Positions 19,420 through 28,222 of a stretch of 64,000 bases of DNA are shown here, piece after piece. The translations under genes were made by a program, and so were the position numbers. Below the pieces are notes generated by a model. The model saw only the letters and a program-made list of their open reading frames with translations, did no database searches and was not told the origin of the DNA. Source of the stretch: Lachnospiraceae bacterium (GTDB taxonomy: Bacteria > Bacillota > Clostridia > Lachnospirales > Lachnospiraceae); NCBI GenBank assembly GCA_022794265.1, contig JAAWEK010000003.1:186001-250000 (forward strand). The letters run 5' to 3'. How positions within the stretch are numbered: position 1 is the first letter of the stretch; the number at the start of each line of letters is the position of its first letter.

Positions 19420-20589
19420 TTATAAATATATCTGTACAAATGCCTGCTTCAGTCGGAGATACTCTCTGGTATCCGTCAGCACATCTTCCAGTATGCCGCT
19501 CTCCAGCCGCAGCTCCAATATATTTTTTACAATTTTTGCCTTATCGGTATTACCGATTCCCCGGGTTTCCATAATCGTATTCAAAGTGGAAACCACAGTA
19601 TCCGACAGCATCACCACAGCCGACTCCATGGACCGTGGCTTATTCCGCTTACTGTTATGTTCTCTGACAATCTGAATCACCTCTGCCGGAAATCCATACT
19701 GATTTAAGAGTTTGATACCATGAGAAACATAATTTTTTCCTATCAGTTTTCCGATTTCATGATATCTGGCGCCTGCCATTACAATCTCCCGGTTCAGTCC
19801 CAGGGTAACTGCTACCCGGACAGCGAGATCAGAGACTTCCATGGAATGATAATACGTAATGGCATCTTCTTCCGACAGTTTTTCCATTAAAAAGTAATCA
19901 TCCCGATTAATTTCTTTCAGCTTTCCAGATAAATGCAGGGAATGAATCCGGCACACAGCCATATGAACATAGAGTGGTGCCAGTGTGATTATAAATGGCA
20001 GCAACTGTTTCAGGACAGGAACGCCATGAATGGTTTCATACTGCATATACTGATAAATCAGATTCAGAATCGTACTGATTATCAGTAACAAAACGGAAGC
20101 CAGTAAATATAGAATCTTATTTTCACTGATACTGACAATAAATACAATAGTAATTCCCATAATTATCATAAATATCATCTGTTCCATAATCATATATCCG
20201 GAAAAATAATAGCAGACAGCTGCCGTTATATGAAGAAAACAGCCGGCATAAACCCCGAAAAATCCGGTCATCAATACCATTGGAAGCAGAACCGGCAGAT
20301 AAATCAGTAGCTGCTGCGGAAAATATACGATTCCAAACAGCACCGCCATTGGAATCAGAAATTTCCAGGCAGCCTCCATCCATGACATGGATTTTTTCAT
20401 GGAAAGATATACACAGAAAATCAGAAGCATCAATGTCACACAAAGCAATACCATTCTGGATTTAACTTCATAGGGCCACAAATCCAGTTTTCTGATTTTA
20501 AAATAATACAGAACCAGACCGAATACTGCTATTGTAATGAAAGATACGATTTTCAGGATTTCATTTGTCCTTTTATTGACATTGTTCAT
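19420..20589 (-). CDS. HD-domain membrane protein in the place of PgpH/YqfF, shortened
   Basis: 389 residues. The first half holds roughly seven membrane segments; the second half has an HD phosphohydrolase domain with YYHSMEVSDLA, the GARYHEIGKL metal motif and the downstream REHN segment. Bacillus YqfF and Listeria PgpH, at the same locus between phoH and ybeY, are about 700 residues with a large extracellular 7TMR-HDED domain and degrade c-di-AMP. This protein keeps the membrane and HD parts but lacks the extracellular domain. c-di-AMP hydrolysis is likely but inferred. AAAGG lies upstream of the ATG. Confidence 0.85.
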   Translation of the reverse strand: MNNVNKRTNEILKIVSFITIAVFGLVLYYFKIRKLDLWPYEVKSRMVLLCVTLMLLIFCVYLSMKKSMSWMEAAWKFLIPMAVLFGIVYFPQQLLIYLPVLLPMVLMTGFFGVYAGCFLHITAAVCYYFSGYMIMEQMIFMIIMGITIVFIVSISENKILYLLASVLLLIISTILNLIYQYMQYETIHGVPVLKQLLPFIITLAPLYVHMAVCRIHSLHLSGKLKEINRDDYFLMEKLSEEDAITYYHSMEVSDLAVRVAVTLGLNREIVMAGARYHEIGKLIGKNYVSHGIKLLNQYGFPAEVIQIVREHNSKRNKPRSMESAVVMLSDTVVSTLNTIMETRGIGNTDKAKIVKNILELRLESGILEDVLTDTREYLRLKQAFVQIYL

Positions 20590-20635
20590 ATTTATGCCTT
20601 TCTTTTCACTTTATTATATTATCTGAATCATACGC

Positions 20636-21619
20636 TTATTTCCGCAGACGCTTGTCCTTATTCTGTCTGCTTTCATATTCTTCATAAGCTTTAACAATCT
20701 TTTGTACCAGAGGATGGCGCACCACATCTTCATTTGTCAGTCTAACAAACGCAATATCCTCTACCCTGCCAAGAACCTTAATGGCAGTATCCAGTCCGCT
20801 GACTGCATTGGGCGGCAGATCCTTCTGTGTCTGGTCTCCGGTTATAATCACCTTGGAACCGAAACCAATTCTGGTCAGAAACATTTTCATCTGCGCCGGA
20901 GTAGTATTCTGGGCTTCATCCAGGATGATAAAAGCATTATCCAGCGTCCTGCCCCGCATATAGGCCAGCGGCGCAACTTCAATCAGTCCCTTTTCCGAAT
21001 TATGCAGAAATGCTTCCGCCCCCATAATCTGATATAATGCGTCATACAGTGGTCTTAAATAGGGATCCACTTTACTCTGCAGGTCCCCTGGTAAAAAGCC
21101 AAGATTTTCTCCTGCTTCGATAGCCGGTCTGGTCAAGATAATCCTTCCAACTTCATTATTCTTAAACGCCTGTATGGCCATAGCCATGGCCAGATAGGTT
21201 TTTCCGGTTCCCGCCGGACCAAGTCCGAACACAATCATTTTCTGCCGTATCATATCCACATAATTTTTCTGACCATGAGTTTTAGGTTTCACCGGTTTTC
21301 CGCTGATGGTACGGCAGACCATATCCTCATCCAGTTCCGCCAGTGTTTCCGTCCTGTTTTCAAATGCCAGTGACAGAGAATAGTTTACCAGCTGTTCATT
21401 TACTTCGTTTCCGTTCTGAGCAGCAGCCAGCAACGCTTCAATCACACTCCTGGCTCTTCTGACACTGACTTCTCCTCCAATAATCTTCAGTTCCGAATCT
21501 CTGGCTATCATTGTCACATGCAGGGTTTTCTCAATTTTTTTAATATTGAAATCAAATTGTCCAAAAACCGCCGCACTATACTGAGCCGGAATATCTATAA
21601 TGTTTTCTATTACACTCAT
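20636..21619 (-). CDS. phoH: PhoH family ATPase
   Basis: 327 residues. Walker A GPAGTGKTYLAMAMA lies near residues 137-151, Walker B AFIILDEAQNTTP follows, and ITGDQTQKDLP is also family-typical. The N-terminal KH-like part is present. PhoH proteins are RNA-linked ATPases or helicases whose exact function is not settled. AAAGGAA is upstream of the ATG. It lies 20 bases after yqfD, the conserved sporulation neighbourhood. Confidence 0.95.
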   Translation of the reverse strand: MSVIENIIDIPAQYSAAVFGQFDFNIKKIEKTLHVTMIARDSELKIIGGEVSVRRARSVIEALLAAAQNGNEVNEQLVNYSLSLAFENRTETLAELDEDMVCRTISGKPVKPKTHGQKNYVDMIRQKMIVFGLGPAGTGKTYLAMAMAIQAFKNNEVGRIILTRPAIEAGENLGFLPGDLQSKVDPYLRPLYDALYQIMGAEAFLHNSEKGLIEVAPLAYMRGRTLDNAFIILDEAQNTTPAQMKMFLTRIGFGSKVIITGDQTQKDLPPNAVSGLDTAIKVLGRVEDIAFVRLTNEDVVRHPLVQKIVKAYEEYESRQNKDKRLRK

Positions 21620-21639
21620 TAATTCTAAAAATTCCTTTC

Positions 21640-22884
21640 TTATTCATCCGAATCATTGTTTTCACCGGTCTGGGGAATCTCAATTTTATTTTTTTCCTCA
21701 TCAATATATTGAACATCTCCGATTTGCCGGTTTACTTTAATTGTTCCGGATGCATGGCAAAATTTTTCATCACATGCTATTGTAACATTTTTCTCTATAA
21801 TTTGAATACCCTTTTCCTGTAAATTTTTGATAAAAATTTCTAAATTATTTTCTGCTATCTGCGATGCCTCCTCTTCCGAATACACGGCTTCGTCGGTGAT
21901 ATATTCCCGTACTGTGATTTTACCGGTACTTAACGGCAGATAATAATTATCTGTGATACTCAGCTGTTTATCAGTAGTCACCACATCCGACAGCTTAAAT
22001 TTTTTCTGAAACAAAGATAAATATATTTTTTTCCCTAAAATACTTACAGTGTATATATTATTTTTTTCCCCTGTGTATTTTTTATTCGGATGAATCAGTT
22101 CAAATTCATCCTTATATTCCAGTACCTCATCCGCATAAATGTCGGCATCTGCCTGAACAAATTTTCTGGATATAAAGGTTTCATTATCTCCGTAAGTATC
22201 CACAATCCCGCTGACCAAAAGCTGTCCTTCCGTGATTTCATCTCCTGCTTTTACCTGGGGCACCCCGGAACGGGTTATGATTTTTGTAATGACTCCATGG
22301 GTACCGGATACAATATCATAAGGTCTGGTTTCGTTTTTTGCAATATACCCGTCAAAATTCTCTTTGATATGAATAATCAGCTTGGTACCTTTTATCTCTG
22401 CAGATACCCAGGTAATATCGGAATAATTGGTTCTCAGCAGATATTCAATCTTATCACAGTCAATGTCTGATTTTAATAAACCGTTATTTACATGTTTGCT
22501 GTTCAGAAAACGCATAAGCTCCACATTGGTATAAGAATAATTTCCGTCAAAAGATATATTCCAGATAAACAGGGAAAGCAGTTTTCCCATCAACAGAAAC
22601 AACAGGATACCCACCAGAAAACAGGTATGGGCTTTCTGCCGGACGGCTTTAAAATATAAACCCGTTCTTTTCTGAATCCGCAGGGTTCCGTGACATTTTC
22701 TCCGCAGCGGCTTCATTTTTTTAAAATCCTTTTTATCACAATTCATAACAATTGTATTTTCATCATTGTATAGTTTCCAAATCTTTAAATTATTATTTCT
22801 GCATAAATTAACAAATCTAATCTTTTCATCCCCGGTAAACACAACTACCAGATATCCTTTAATATATTCAATAATATTATGTAT
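21640..22884 (-). CDS. yqfD: Sporulation protein YqfD
   Basis: Membrane protein needed for efficient sporulation; one membrane segment (FLVGILLFLLMGKLLSLFIW) follows a cytoplasmic N-terminal region, and the rest is external (VKAGDEITEGQLLVSG). The first standard start is GTG at 22842, but the frame is open upstream and encodes IIEYIKGYLVVVFTGDEKIR, which aligns residue by residue with the N-terminus of Bacillus YqfD (SFFSGKVQLELTG). No ATG, GTG or TTG lies in frame there. AGGGGGG at 22891-22897 points to ATA at 22884 (spacing six) or ATT at 22890 as the true start. I mark 22884; automated annotation would give 22842 and 400 residues. Confidence 0.85.
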   Translation of the reverse strand: MHNIIEYIKGYLVVVFTGDEKIRFVNLCRNNNLKIWKLYNDENTIVMNCDKKDFKKMKPLRRKCHGTLRIQKRTGLYFKAVRQKAHTCFLVGILLFLLMGKLLSLFIWNISFDGNYSYTNVELMRFLNSKHVNNGLLKSDIDCDKIEYLLRTNYSDITWVSAEIKGTKLIIHIKENFDGYIAKNETRPYDIVSGTHGVITKIITRSGVPQVKAGDEITEGQLLVSGIVDTYGDNETFISRKFVQADADIYADEVLEYKDEFELIHPNKKYTGEKNNIYTVSILGKKIYLSLFQKKFKLSDVVTTDKQLSITDNYYLPLSTGKITVREYITDEAVYSEEEASQIAENNLEIFIKNLQEKGIQIIEKNVTIACDEKFCHASGTIKVNRQIGDVQYIDEEKNKIEIPQTGENNDSDE

Positions 22885-22897
22885 GACAATCCCCCCC
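22882..22897 (-). promoter_or_regulatory. Ribosome binding site of yqfD, next to a non-canonical start
   Basis: AGGGGGG overlaps the TAG of yqfC. The downstream in-frame codons are ATT, GTC, ATA, CAT, AAT, ATT; ATA is spaced six bases from the G-run. No ATG, GTG or TTG is present in this frame until GTG at 22842, 49 bases away, which is too far for this site. Confidence 0.5.
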
Positions 22898-23157
22898 TAT
22901 ACAGTAAAGCTGACATCGCTTATTCTGCCTTTTATCTTCATGTCATCATTATTAAAATATTCTATGTGAAGATGCTTGCCGGTAATTATAATCTTCGCGG
23001 AGCGGGCCTGGACTTTAATCACGTTCTCATTAAACTCAATGATATTTTTATAATTTTCTATATATACCTCATACTGACCAATCAGATGCAATATTGAGGC
23101 GCCCATTACAATATCTTTCGGAAGATTTAACGCATCCGTTATCTTTTCAAGACTCAT
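22897..23157 (-). CDS. yqfC: Sporulation protein YqfC
   Basis: 86 residues with the family motifs LPKDIVMGASILHLIGQYEV and the YabP/YqfC-type beta pattern (EFNENVIKVQARSAKIIITG). Conserved partner of yqfD in spore formers, expressed in the mother cell under sigma-E in Bacillus; the fold is shared with YabP. The upstream ribosome site is weak. The stop codon overlaps the yqfD ribosome site, so the two are coupled. Confidence 0.92.
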   Translation of the reverse strand: MSLEKITDALNLPKDIVMGASILHLIGQYEVYIENYKNIIEFNENVIKVQARSAKIIITGKHLHIEYFNNDDMKIKGRISDVSFTV

Positions 23158-23234
23158 ATCAAATCACAGGCTTCCAATAGTATTCTTATCTATTTATATG
23201 TATGCCGGATTATTAAAATTACTGTTAAATAAAT

Positions 23235-23271
23235 ATACCTGCAATCAAACTTTCGTCTGATTACAGGTATA
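23235..23271 (-). terminator. Rho-independent terminator after rpsU
   Basis: Arms beginning ATACCTG and ending CAGGTAT pair over about 12 positions with an 11-base loop; on the minus strand the stem is followed by ATTTATTT. It lies 11 bases after the rpsU stop. The base of the stem (ATACCTGCA) is the same as in the 10043-10086 hairpin. Confidence 0.7.
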
Positions 23272-23281
23272 CAAGTTTTAA

Positions 23282-23458
23282 TTAGTTATATTTACGTTTT
23301 CTGGCTGCTTCAGATTTCTTCTTACGCTTTACACTCGGCTTTTCGTAATGTTCTCTCTTACGGATCTCCTGCTGGATACCGGCCTTTGCACAGTTTCTTT
23401 TGAATCTGCGTAAAGCACTATCTAAAGACTCGTTCTCTTTAACGATTACATTTGACAT
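23282..23458 (-). CDS. rpsU: 30S ribosomal protein S21
   Basis: 58 residues, full length for S21: [19 protein letters not shown], then a basic C-terminus ([13 protein letters not shown]). The ATG at 23458 has AGGTG eight bases upstream and a stronger GGGAGG a little further. A 7-bp hairpin lies just upstream of the ribosome site. It has its own promoter and terminator. Confidence 0.97.
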   Translation of the reverse strand: MSNVIVKENESLDSALRRFKRNCAKAGIQQEIRKREHYEKPSVKRKKKSEAARKRKYN

Positions 23459-23480
23459 AGTCTCACACCTAACCTCCCTC

Positions 23481-23509
23481 CAGTTGTGTAATTGTGCATA
23501 ATACAACTG
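23481..23509 (-). promoter_or_regulatory. Leader hairpin of rpsU
   Basis: CAGTTGT (23481-23487) pairs with ACAACTG (23503-23509) around a 15-base loop. In the transcript it sits between the promoter and the GGAGGGAGG ribosome site. It could be an autoregulatory or stabilising structure; only the pairing is seen. Confidence 0.45.
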
Positions 23510-23537
23510 TTTGGGTATTTTTTATTGCACTAGACAT

Positions 23538-23565
23538 ATTATAGCATAAATTTTCCATTCGTCAA
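23538..23565 (-). promoter_or_regulatory. Vegetative promoter of rpsU
   Basis: On the minus strand TTGACG (23560-23565), a 16-base spacer, and TATAAT (23538-23543). This leaves a leader of about 75 bases before the rpsU start. Confidence 0.75.
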
Positions 23566-23584
23566 CTATAATTTTGAAAAAACA

Positions 23585-26218
23585 TTATTTTTTCAGGAGG
23601 GATTTTGCCTCTGCCAGCGCTTCCGAAATACCAGCCGGATTCTTTCCGCCTGCCTGCGCCATATTTGGCCGTCCGCCACCGCCGCCGCCTACCTTTGGAG
23701 CAATGGCTTTTACAATATTCCCAGCATGAACACCTGCTTTTACGGCCTCATCTGTGGCCATCACTATAAGGTTTACCTTATCGGTTCCCTGGGCTGAAGC
23801 CAGTACCACAACACCGCTGTTCATTTTTTCCTTCAGACTGTCACCCAGATTACGCAGACCGTTCATATCCATATCCGGCACCTCAGCTGTCAGAATCTGA
23901 ATCCCGTTCACCTCTTCTGCCTGATTCATGACGTCTCCAATGGAATTATTGGCAAGCTTACTCTTCAGGCTTTCGTTCTCACTGTGTAATGACTTGATTT
24001 CTTCCTGCAGACTTTCAATCTTTGCCGTGAGATTTGCGGTATCCGTTTTGGCCGCTTTAGCCGCCGATTCCAGATTCTTCTCCAGTTCAGAATAATACTT
24101 AACCACACCGGTTCCTGTCAGGGCTTCCAAACGTCTGACGCCTGCCGCCACACCATTTTCAGATATAATCTTAAACATGGAAATGGCTCCGGTATTATTT
24201 ACATGGGTACCGCCACAGAATTCTTTGGAAAACTCACTCATATTTACCACACGTACCGTTTCCCCGTATTTCTCCCCAAACAGAGCCATGGCGCCAGTCT
24301 TTTTTGCTTCTTCCAAAGACATGACTTTTGTTTCAACCGGAAGCTGTTCAGCAATCTTTTCATTTACAATGGCTTCTACTTTCTGTATCTCTTCTGGTGT
24401 CATTGCCTGAAAATGCGTAAAATCAAACCGCAGCCTGTCTCCATTTACCAGAGAACCTGCCTGCTCCACATGACTGCCCAGAACCAGCTTCAGCGCTTTT
24501 TGGAGCAGATGGGTAGCACTGTGGTTTTTACAGGTTGCCTGACGGTTCTCTTCATTTACCGACAATGTAACCCTGTCGCCTACCTGGAACATTCCTTTTG
24601 TTACCCTGCCTACATGACCGATTTTTCCGCCAAGGAGCTTAATGGTATCTTCTACTGTAAATTCTGCACTGTCGGTTCGTATGATACCCGTATCGGCTTC
24701 CTGACCGCCCATGGTAGCATAAAACGGTGTCCGGTTTACAATTATCGTTCCCATGTCTCCGTCTGCCAGGGCCTGTACCAGTTCCGTGTCCGTGGTAAGC
24801 ACGGTAATTTCCGAGTGTTCTTCCAACCGGTCATAACCCACGAACTCAGAAGTAACCGCTGGGTCAATGGCTTCATATACCGTAACATCGGCTCCCATAT
24901 AATTCGATTTTGCCCGTCTGCTTCTGGCCGTTTCCTTCTGTTTCTGCATAGCAGCTGCAAACCCTTCTTCATCTATGGTCATTCCTTTTTCCTCCAGAAT
25001 TTCTCTGGTCAGGTCAATCGGGAATCCATAGGTATCATAGAGTTTAAATGCATTTTCTCCAGCCAGTTCCGAAGTACCATTCTTTTTCATTTCTTCTTCC
25101 AGTTCCGAAAGAATGCTCAGCCCCTGGTCAATGGTCTTGTTAAATTTATTTTCTTCTTCTGTCAGAACTTTAAAAATCATATCTTTCTTTTCGTCTAATT
25201 CCGGATACCCGTCTTTCGAACCCTCAATGACTGTTTCACTGAGTTTCGCAAGAAATTTTCCATCAATTCCAAGAATACGTCCATGTCTGGCTCCGCGGCG
25301 GATTAATCTTCTGAGCACATATCCCCGTCCTTCATTGGATGGCATGATTCCGTCAGAAATCATAAAAGTAGCGGAACGGATATGGTCCGTAATAATCCGG
25401 ATGGATACATCGGCAGCTTCATCCGTCTGATAGGTAGTTCCGGCAAACTCGCATACTTTATTTCGAAGCGCACATATGGTATCTACATCAAAAATAGAGT
25501 CCACATCCTGTACTACACTGGCGAGACGCTCTAATCCCATACCGGTATCTATGTTCTTCTGTTTTAATTCTTCATAATTGCCGTTTCCGTCATTTTCAAA
25601 CTGGGTAAATACATTATTCCATATTTCCATATACCGGTCACAGTCACAACCCACGGTACATTCCGGCTTTCCACAGCCATATTTTTCCCCTCTGTCATAG
25701 TATATCTCTGAACACGGACCGCAGGGACCAGCGCCGTGTTCCCAGAAATTATCTTCTTTTCCAAAACGAAAGATTCTTTCTTTTGGAATACCCATTTCTT
25801 TATTCCAGATTTCAAAAGCTTCCTCATCCTGCTCATAGATGGACGGATACAGTCTGCCGGCATCCAGTCCCACCACTTCGGTCAGAAACTCCCAGGACCA
25901 GTGTATGGCTTCTGTCTTAAAATAATCACCAAAAGAAAAATTTCCCAGCATTTCAAAAAATGTACCATGTCTTGCGGTTTTACCGATATTATCAATATCC
26001 CCGGTACGGATACACTTCTGACAGGTAGTAACCCGTCTTTTCGGCGGAATTTCCTGTCCAGTAAAATATGGCTTTAAAGGAGCCATTCCTGAATTTATTA
26101 ATAATAAACTATTATCATTATGTGGTACCAGTGAAAAACTGTTCATTTTCAGATGATCTTTGCTTTCAAAGAACTCCAGAAACATTTTTCTCAGTTGGTT
26201 TACACCGTACTTTTCCAT
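23585..26218 (-). CDS. alaS: Alanine--tRNA ligase
   Basis: 877 residues, full length. N-terminal class II catalytic core (MFLEFFESKDHLKMNSFSLVP), editing-domain zinc site HSATHLLQKAL and FCGGTHV, and the C-terminal DHHA1 domain ending in VGGGGGGRPNMAQAGG. GGAGG lies upstream of the ATG at 26218. A 48-residue membrane protein gene precedes it by 25 bases and probably shares its transcript. No T-box leader is visible. Confidence 0.98.
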   Translation of the reverse strand: MEKYGVNQLRKMFLEFFESKDHLKMNSFSLVPHNDNSLLLINSGMAPLKPYFTGQEIPPKRRVTTCQKCIRTGDIDNIGKTARHGTFFEMLGNFSFGDYFKTEAIHWSWEFLTEVVGLDAGRLYPSIYEQDEEAFEIWNKEMGIPKERIFRFGKEDNFWEHGAGPCGPCSEIYYDRGEKYGCGKPECTVGCDCDRYMEIWNNVFTQFENDGNGNYEELKQKNIDTGMGLERLASVVQDVDSIFDVDTICALRNKVCEFAGTTYQTDEAADVSIRIITDHIRSATFMISDGIMPSNEGRGYVLRRLIRRGARHGRILGIDGKFLAKLSETVIEGSKDGYPELDEKKDMIFKVLTEEENKFNKTIDQGLSILSELEEEMKKNGTSELAGENAFKLYDTYGFPIDLTREILEEKGMTIDEEGFAAAMQKQKETARSRRAKSNYMGADVTVYEAIDPAVTSEFVGYDRLEEHSEITVLTTDTELVQALADGDMGTIIVNRTPFYATMGGQEADTGIIRTDSAEFTVEDTIKLLGGKIGHVGRVTKGMFQVGDRVTLSVNEENRQATCKNHSATHLLQKALKLVLGSHVEQAGSLVNGDRLRFDFTHFQAMTPEEIQKVEAIVNEKIAEQLPVETKVMSLEEAKKTGAMALFGEKYGETVRVVNMSEFSKEFCGGTHVNNTGAISMFKIISENGVAAGVRRLEALTGTGVVKYYSELEKNLESAAKAAKTDTANLTAKIESLQEEIKSLHSENESLKSKLANNSIGDVMNQAEEVNGIQILTAEVPDMDMNGLRNLGDSLKEKMNSGVVVLASAQGTDKVNLIVMATDEAVKAGVHAGNIVKAIAPKVGGGGGGRPNMAQAGGKNPAGISEALAEAKSLLKK

Positions 26219-26243
26219 TTCAAAAAACCTCCACTATTCTATC

Positions 26244-26390
26244 TCACGCTTTATCCCGGGATGTCTTTGCATCTTTTCTCTTCCGCAGCGTTTTTCCAAG
26301 GAAAACACCTAAGACTGCACATGCACCTATAACAAGAAAGGAACCTGTATAATAAATCAGGGCACCCGGTAAATTCATTGCTATTAACAT
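26244..26390 (-). CDS. Small single-pass membrane protein, 48 residues
   Basis: ATG at 26390, TGA at 26244-26246, with GAGGAG five to ten bases upstream of the start. The protein begins MLIAMNLPGALIYYTG, has one clear membrane helix (about residues 10-33, including SFLVIGACAVLGVFLG) and ends in a strongly basic tail (KTLRKRKDAKTSRDKA), so the C-terminus should be cytoplasmic. Small enough to fall below common annotation limits. I do not recognise a named family. Its place just ahead of alaS suggests co-transcription, not a shared function. Confidence 0.7.
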   Translation of the reverse strand: MLIAMNLPGALIYYTGSFLVIGACAVLGVFLGKTLRKRKDAKTSRDKA

Positions 26391-26483
26391 AATTCTCCTC
26401 CAATCTGTCGGAATAACCGGCTAAAAGTCAAATTTCAGTTCATACTATACTACCATAAAATCCAGTTTCCTTCAATAACATTA

Positions 26484-28166
26484 TTACGGAAGGTTACTGA
26501 TGGCCTGGTCCATCCACTGTTTTCGGTTCCGGATAAAACTTTTCAGATATTCCACCTGTTCCTCAAAGCTGTGCAGTGCTGTAGCTGCATCAGAACCATA
26601 TCCTGCCCGTATATCCCAAATATCCCATACCTTAAAATTATCCATCTGGGATTTATAAATCCGGTCTTTCGTGGATTCTATCTCTGCCATGGCGACAGAA
26701 ACCAACTCTTCTTTCTTCTCTGCCCATCGTTGTTTCACTCTGGCATTAAACCTGCTGTCTGCCAGCAGATAATTCATCCATGTAACCTTAATATAAGAAC
26801 TGCTGTCCGAAGAACCAACACTTGCCCATCCGTCATAGTTGGGATTATCATAGATATAATTACCAAACGCCACATCAAAATCCCATGGCGGTCCCATCTG
26901 CAGTTTTCCGCCTGCCGGTTTTACCAGATAGCAGCTTCTGTTAAAACAACAGTCCAGATTATAGGTCAGTTCATGCAAAATAAACCAGTCAATCAAAGAA
27001 GGAATATCAATATATTCTTCATAACCGGACAGATTTTTAACGGCCTGTTCCGCTTTGTTTACATAATCTTCGATATATTGTTCCTGCTCCCGGTTAATCA
27101 CTTCATATTCCGGCGTTTTTACTACCACTTCTTTCAGACAATCTGTATTAAATACATAACCGTCATCTTCATCATCAAATCCGCCAACTTCCAGCAGATA
27201 TCCGGTGTCCGCAGAAAATTCACTACCCATTTCCATCTCAATGCGGCCTTTTCTTACTTCTATTTTCTCTCCGATTCCATATACACCGATATAGGTTCCG
27301 TTGAGATAGACATCTACCGGTTTCGTATGAGGTACAAAAATCAGATGATTTAATTTTTCTGCCATCGTAAATGCAATATGATTCCGCATCAGGGTCTTAT
27401 CAGAATAATTTGCCAGTAAAATATATCGCTTTGCCTCTTTCATTCCCATGACGGAGGTTTTTTCTTCAAATTTTATCTGATATGGCTTTTTATCCAGTTT
27501 CCAGGTAGAATGTCCCCGCCCTCGTATCTTAATGACCGCATTCTTTATATCCGGATACCCCGTATTCCTTCCATCCAGCGAAAATTCCGCCATCACCGTC
27601 TGGGAATTTGATGTAACCGGAACCTTGTTTTCCGTGTTGATATGAATCACTGGAATTTTATATTCATATACCGTCTGGGGTGGCTCCGGATTTATCTGAG
27701 GGTTTGTAACCGGTTCCTGATTTTCTCCAGTCGAAATTCCAGTGGTAGGATTCTGCTGGTTTACGGTACTTTGTTCTGCCGGTTTCTGCGGATTCTGTGG
27801 TTTTGATGTAGAATTTGCAGGTCTGCTCTCCGTGGATTCCATCGGTTTTGTACTTTCCTGCCAGCCTGCATCCGAAGAAGATTCTTCCGTATCTTCGGTT
27901 GATTCTCCACTGCCGGTTTCCCCGCCAGTAGTCTCTGTGGTTGTTTCATGCTTCCTGGTTGTTTTCTGTTCGGAAGTTTCCCAGAGTTCTTTTTCCTGTT
28001 TCGTCGTTATTCCCTCTCCGGCAGTATGAATACCGGTACTGCTCCTGTCGTCCCTGTCACTGCCGGATAACAGCAGAAAAATAACCACAGCTGCCAGAAC
28101 AAAAACAGCAATCCCGCCGATAACAATCTTTTTGTTTGTCCTAAGTTTCTCCATCCATTGATTCAT
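26484..28166 (-). CDS. CotH-family protein kinase, membrane-anchored
   Basis: 560 residues. An N-terminal signal anchor (KIVIGGIAVFVLAAVVIFLLL) is followed by a low-complexity Thr/Glu/Ser/Pro/Gln linker to about residue 160 and then the CotH domain: KIRGRGHSTWKLDKKPYQIK, RYILLANYSDKTLMRNH and the catalytic region DWFILHELTYNLDCCFNRS with MGPPWDFDVAFGN. CotH in Bacillus phosphorylates spore-coat proteins, but many clostridial members are surface proteins with a signal anchor, so an extracellular role is more likely here. GGAAA lies upstream of the ATG. Confidence 0.9.
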   Translation of the reverse strand: MNQWMEKLRTNKKIVIGGIAVFVLAAVVIFLLLSGSDRDDRSSTGIHTAGEGITTKQEKELWETSEQKTTRKHETTTETTGGETGSGESTEDTEESSSDAGWQESTKPMESTESRPANSTSKPQNPQKPAEQSTVNQQNPTTGISTGENQEPVTNPQINPEPPQTVYEYKIPVIHINTENKVPVTSNSQTVMAEFSLDGRNTGYPDIKNAVIKIRGRGHSTWKLDKKPYQIKFEEKTSVMGMKEAKRYILLANYSDKTLMRNHIAFTMAEKLNHLIFVPHTKPVDVYLNGTYIGVYGIGEKIEVRKGRIEMEMGSEFSADTGYLLEVGGFDDEDDGYVFNTDCLKEVVVKTPEYEVINREQEQYIEDYVNKAEQAVKNLSGYEEYIDIPSLIDWFILHELTYNLDCCFNRSCYLVKPAGGKLQMGPPWDFDVAFGNYIYDNPNYDGWASVGSSDSSSYIKVTWMNYLLADSRFNARVKQRWAEKKEELVSVAMAEIESTKDRIYKSQMDNFKVWDIWDIRAGYGSDAATALHSFEEQVEYLKSFIRNRKQWMDQAISNLP

Positions 28167-28222
28167 TTTACAGTTTCCTTTCTTTCGTTAATTCTGTTCA
28201 ACCCTCTTTCCCATATTCCATT

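Noticed and set aside
24203..25198. 331-codon plus-strand frame opposite alaS
   Set aside because: Long but antisense to the conserved alaS core; composition (many Phe, Ser, Tyr, Cys) is what the reverse of alaS gives.
26391..26483. T-box leader for alaS
   Set aside because: No T-box sequence or antiterminator structure is visible, and a small gene lies between.
26571..27353. 260-codon plus-strand frame opposite the CotH-like gene
   Set aside because: Antisense shadow; no start signal, no known motif.
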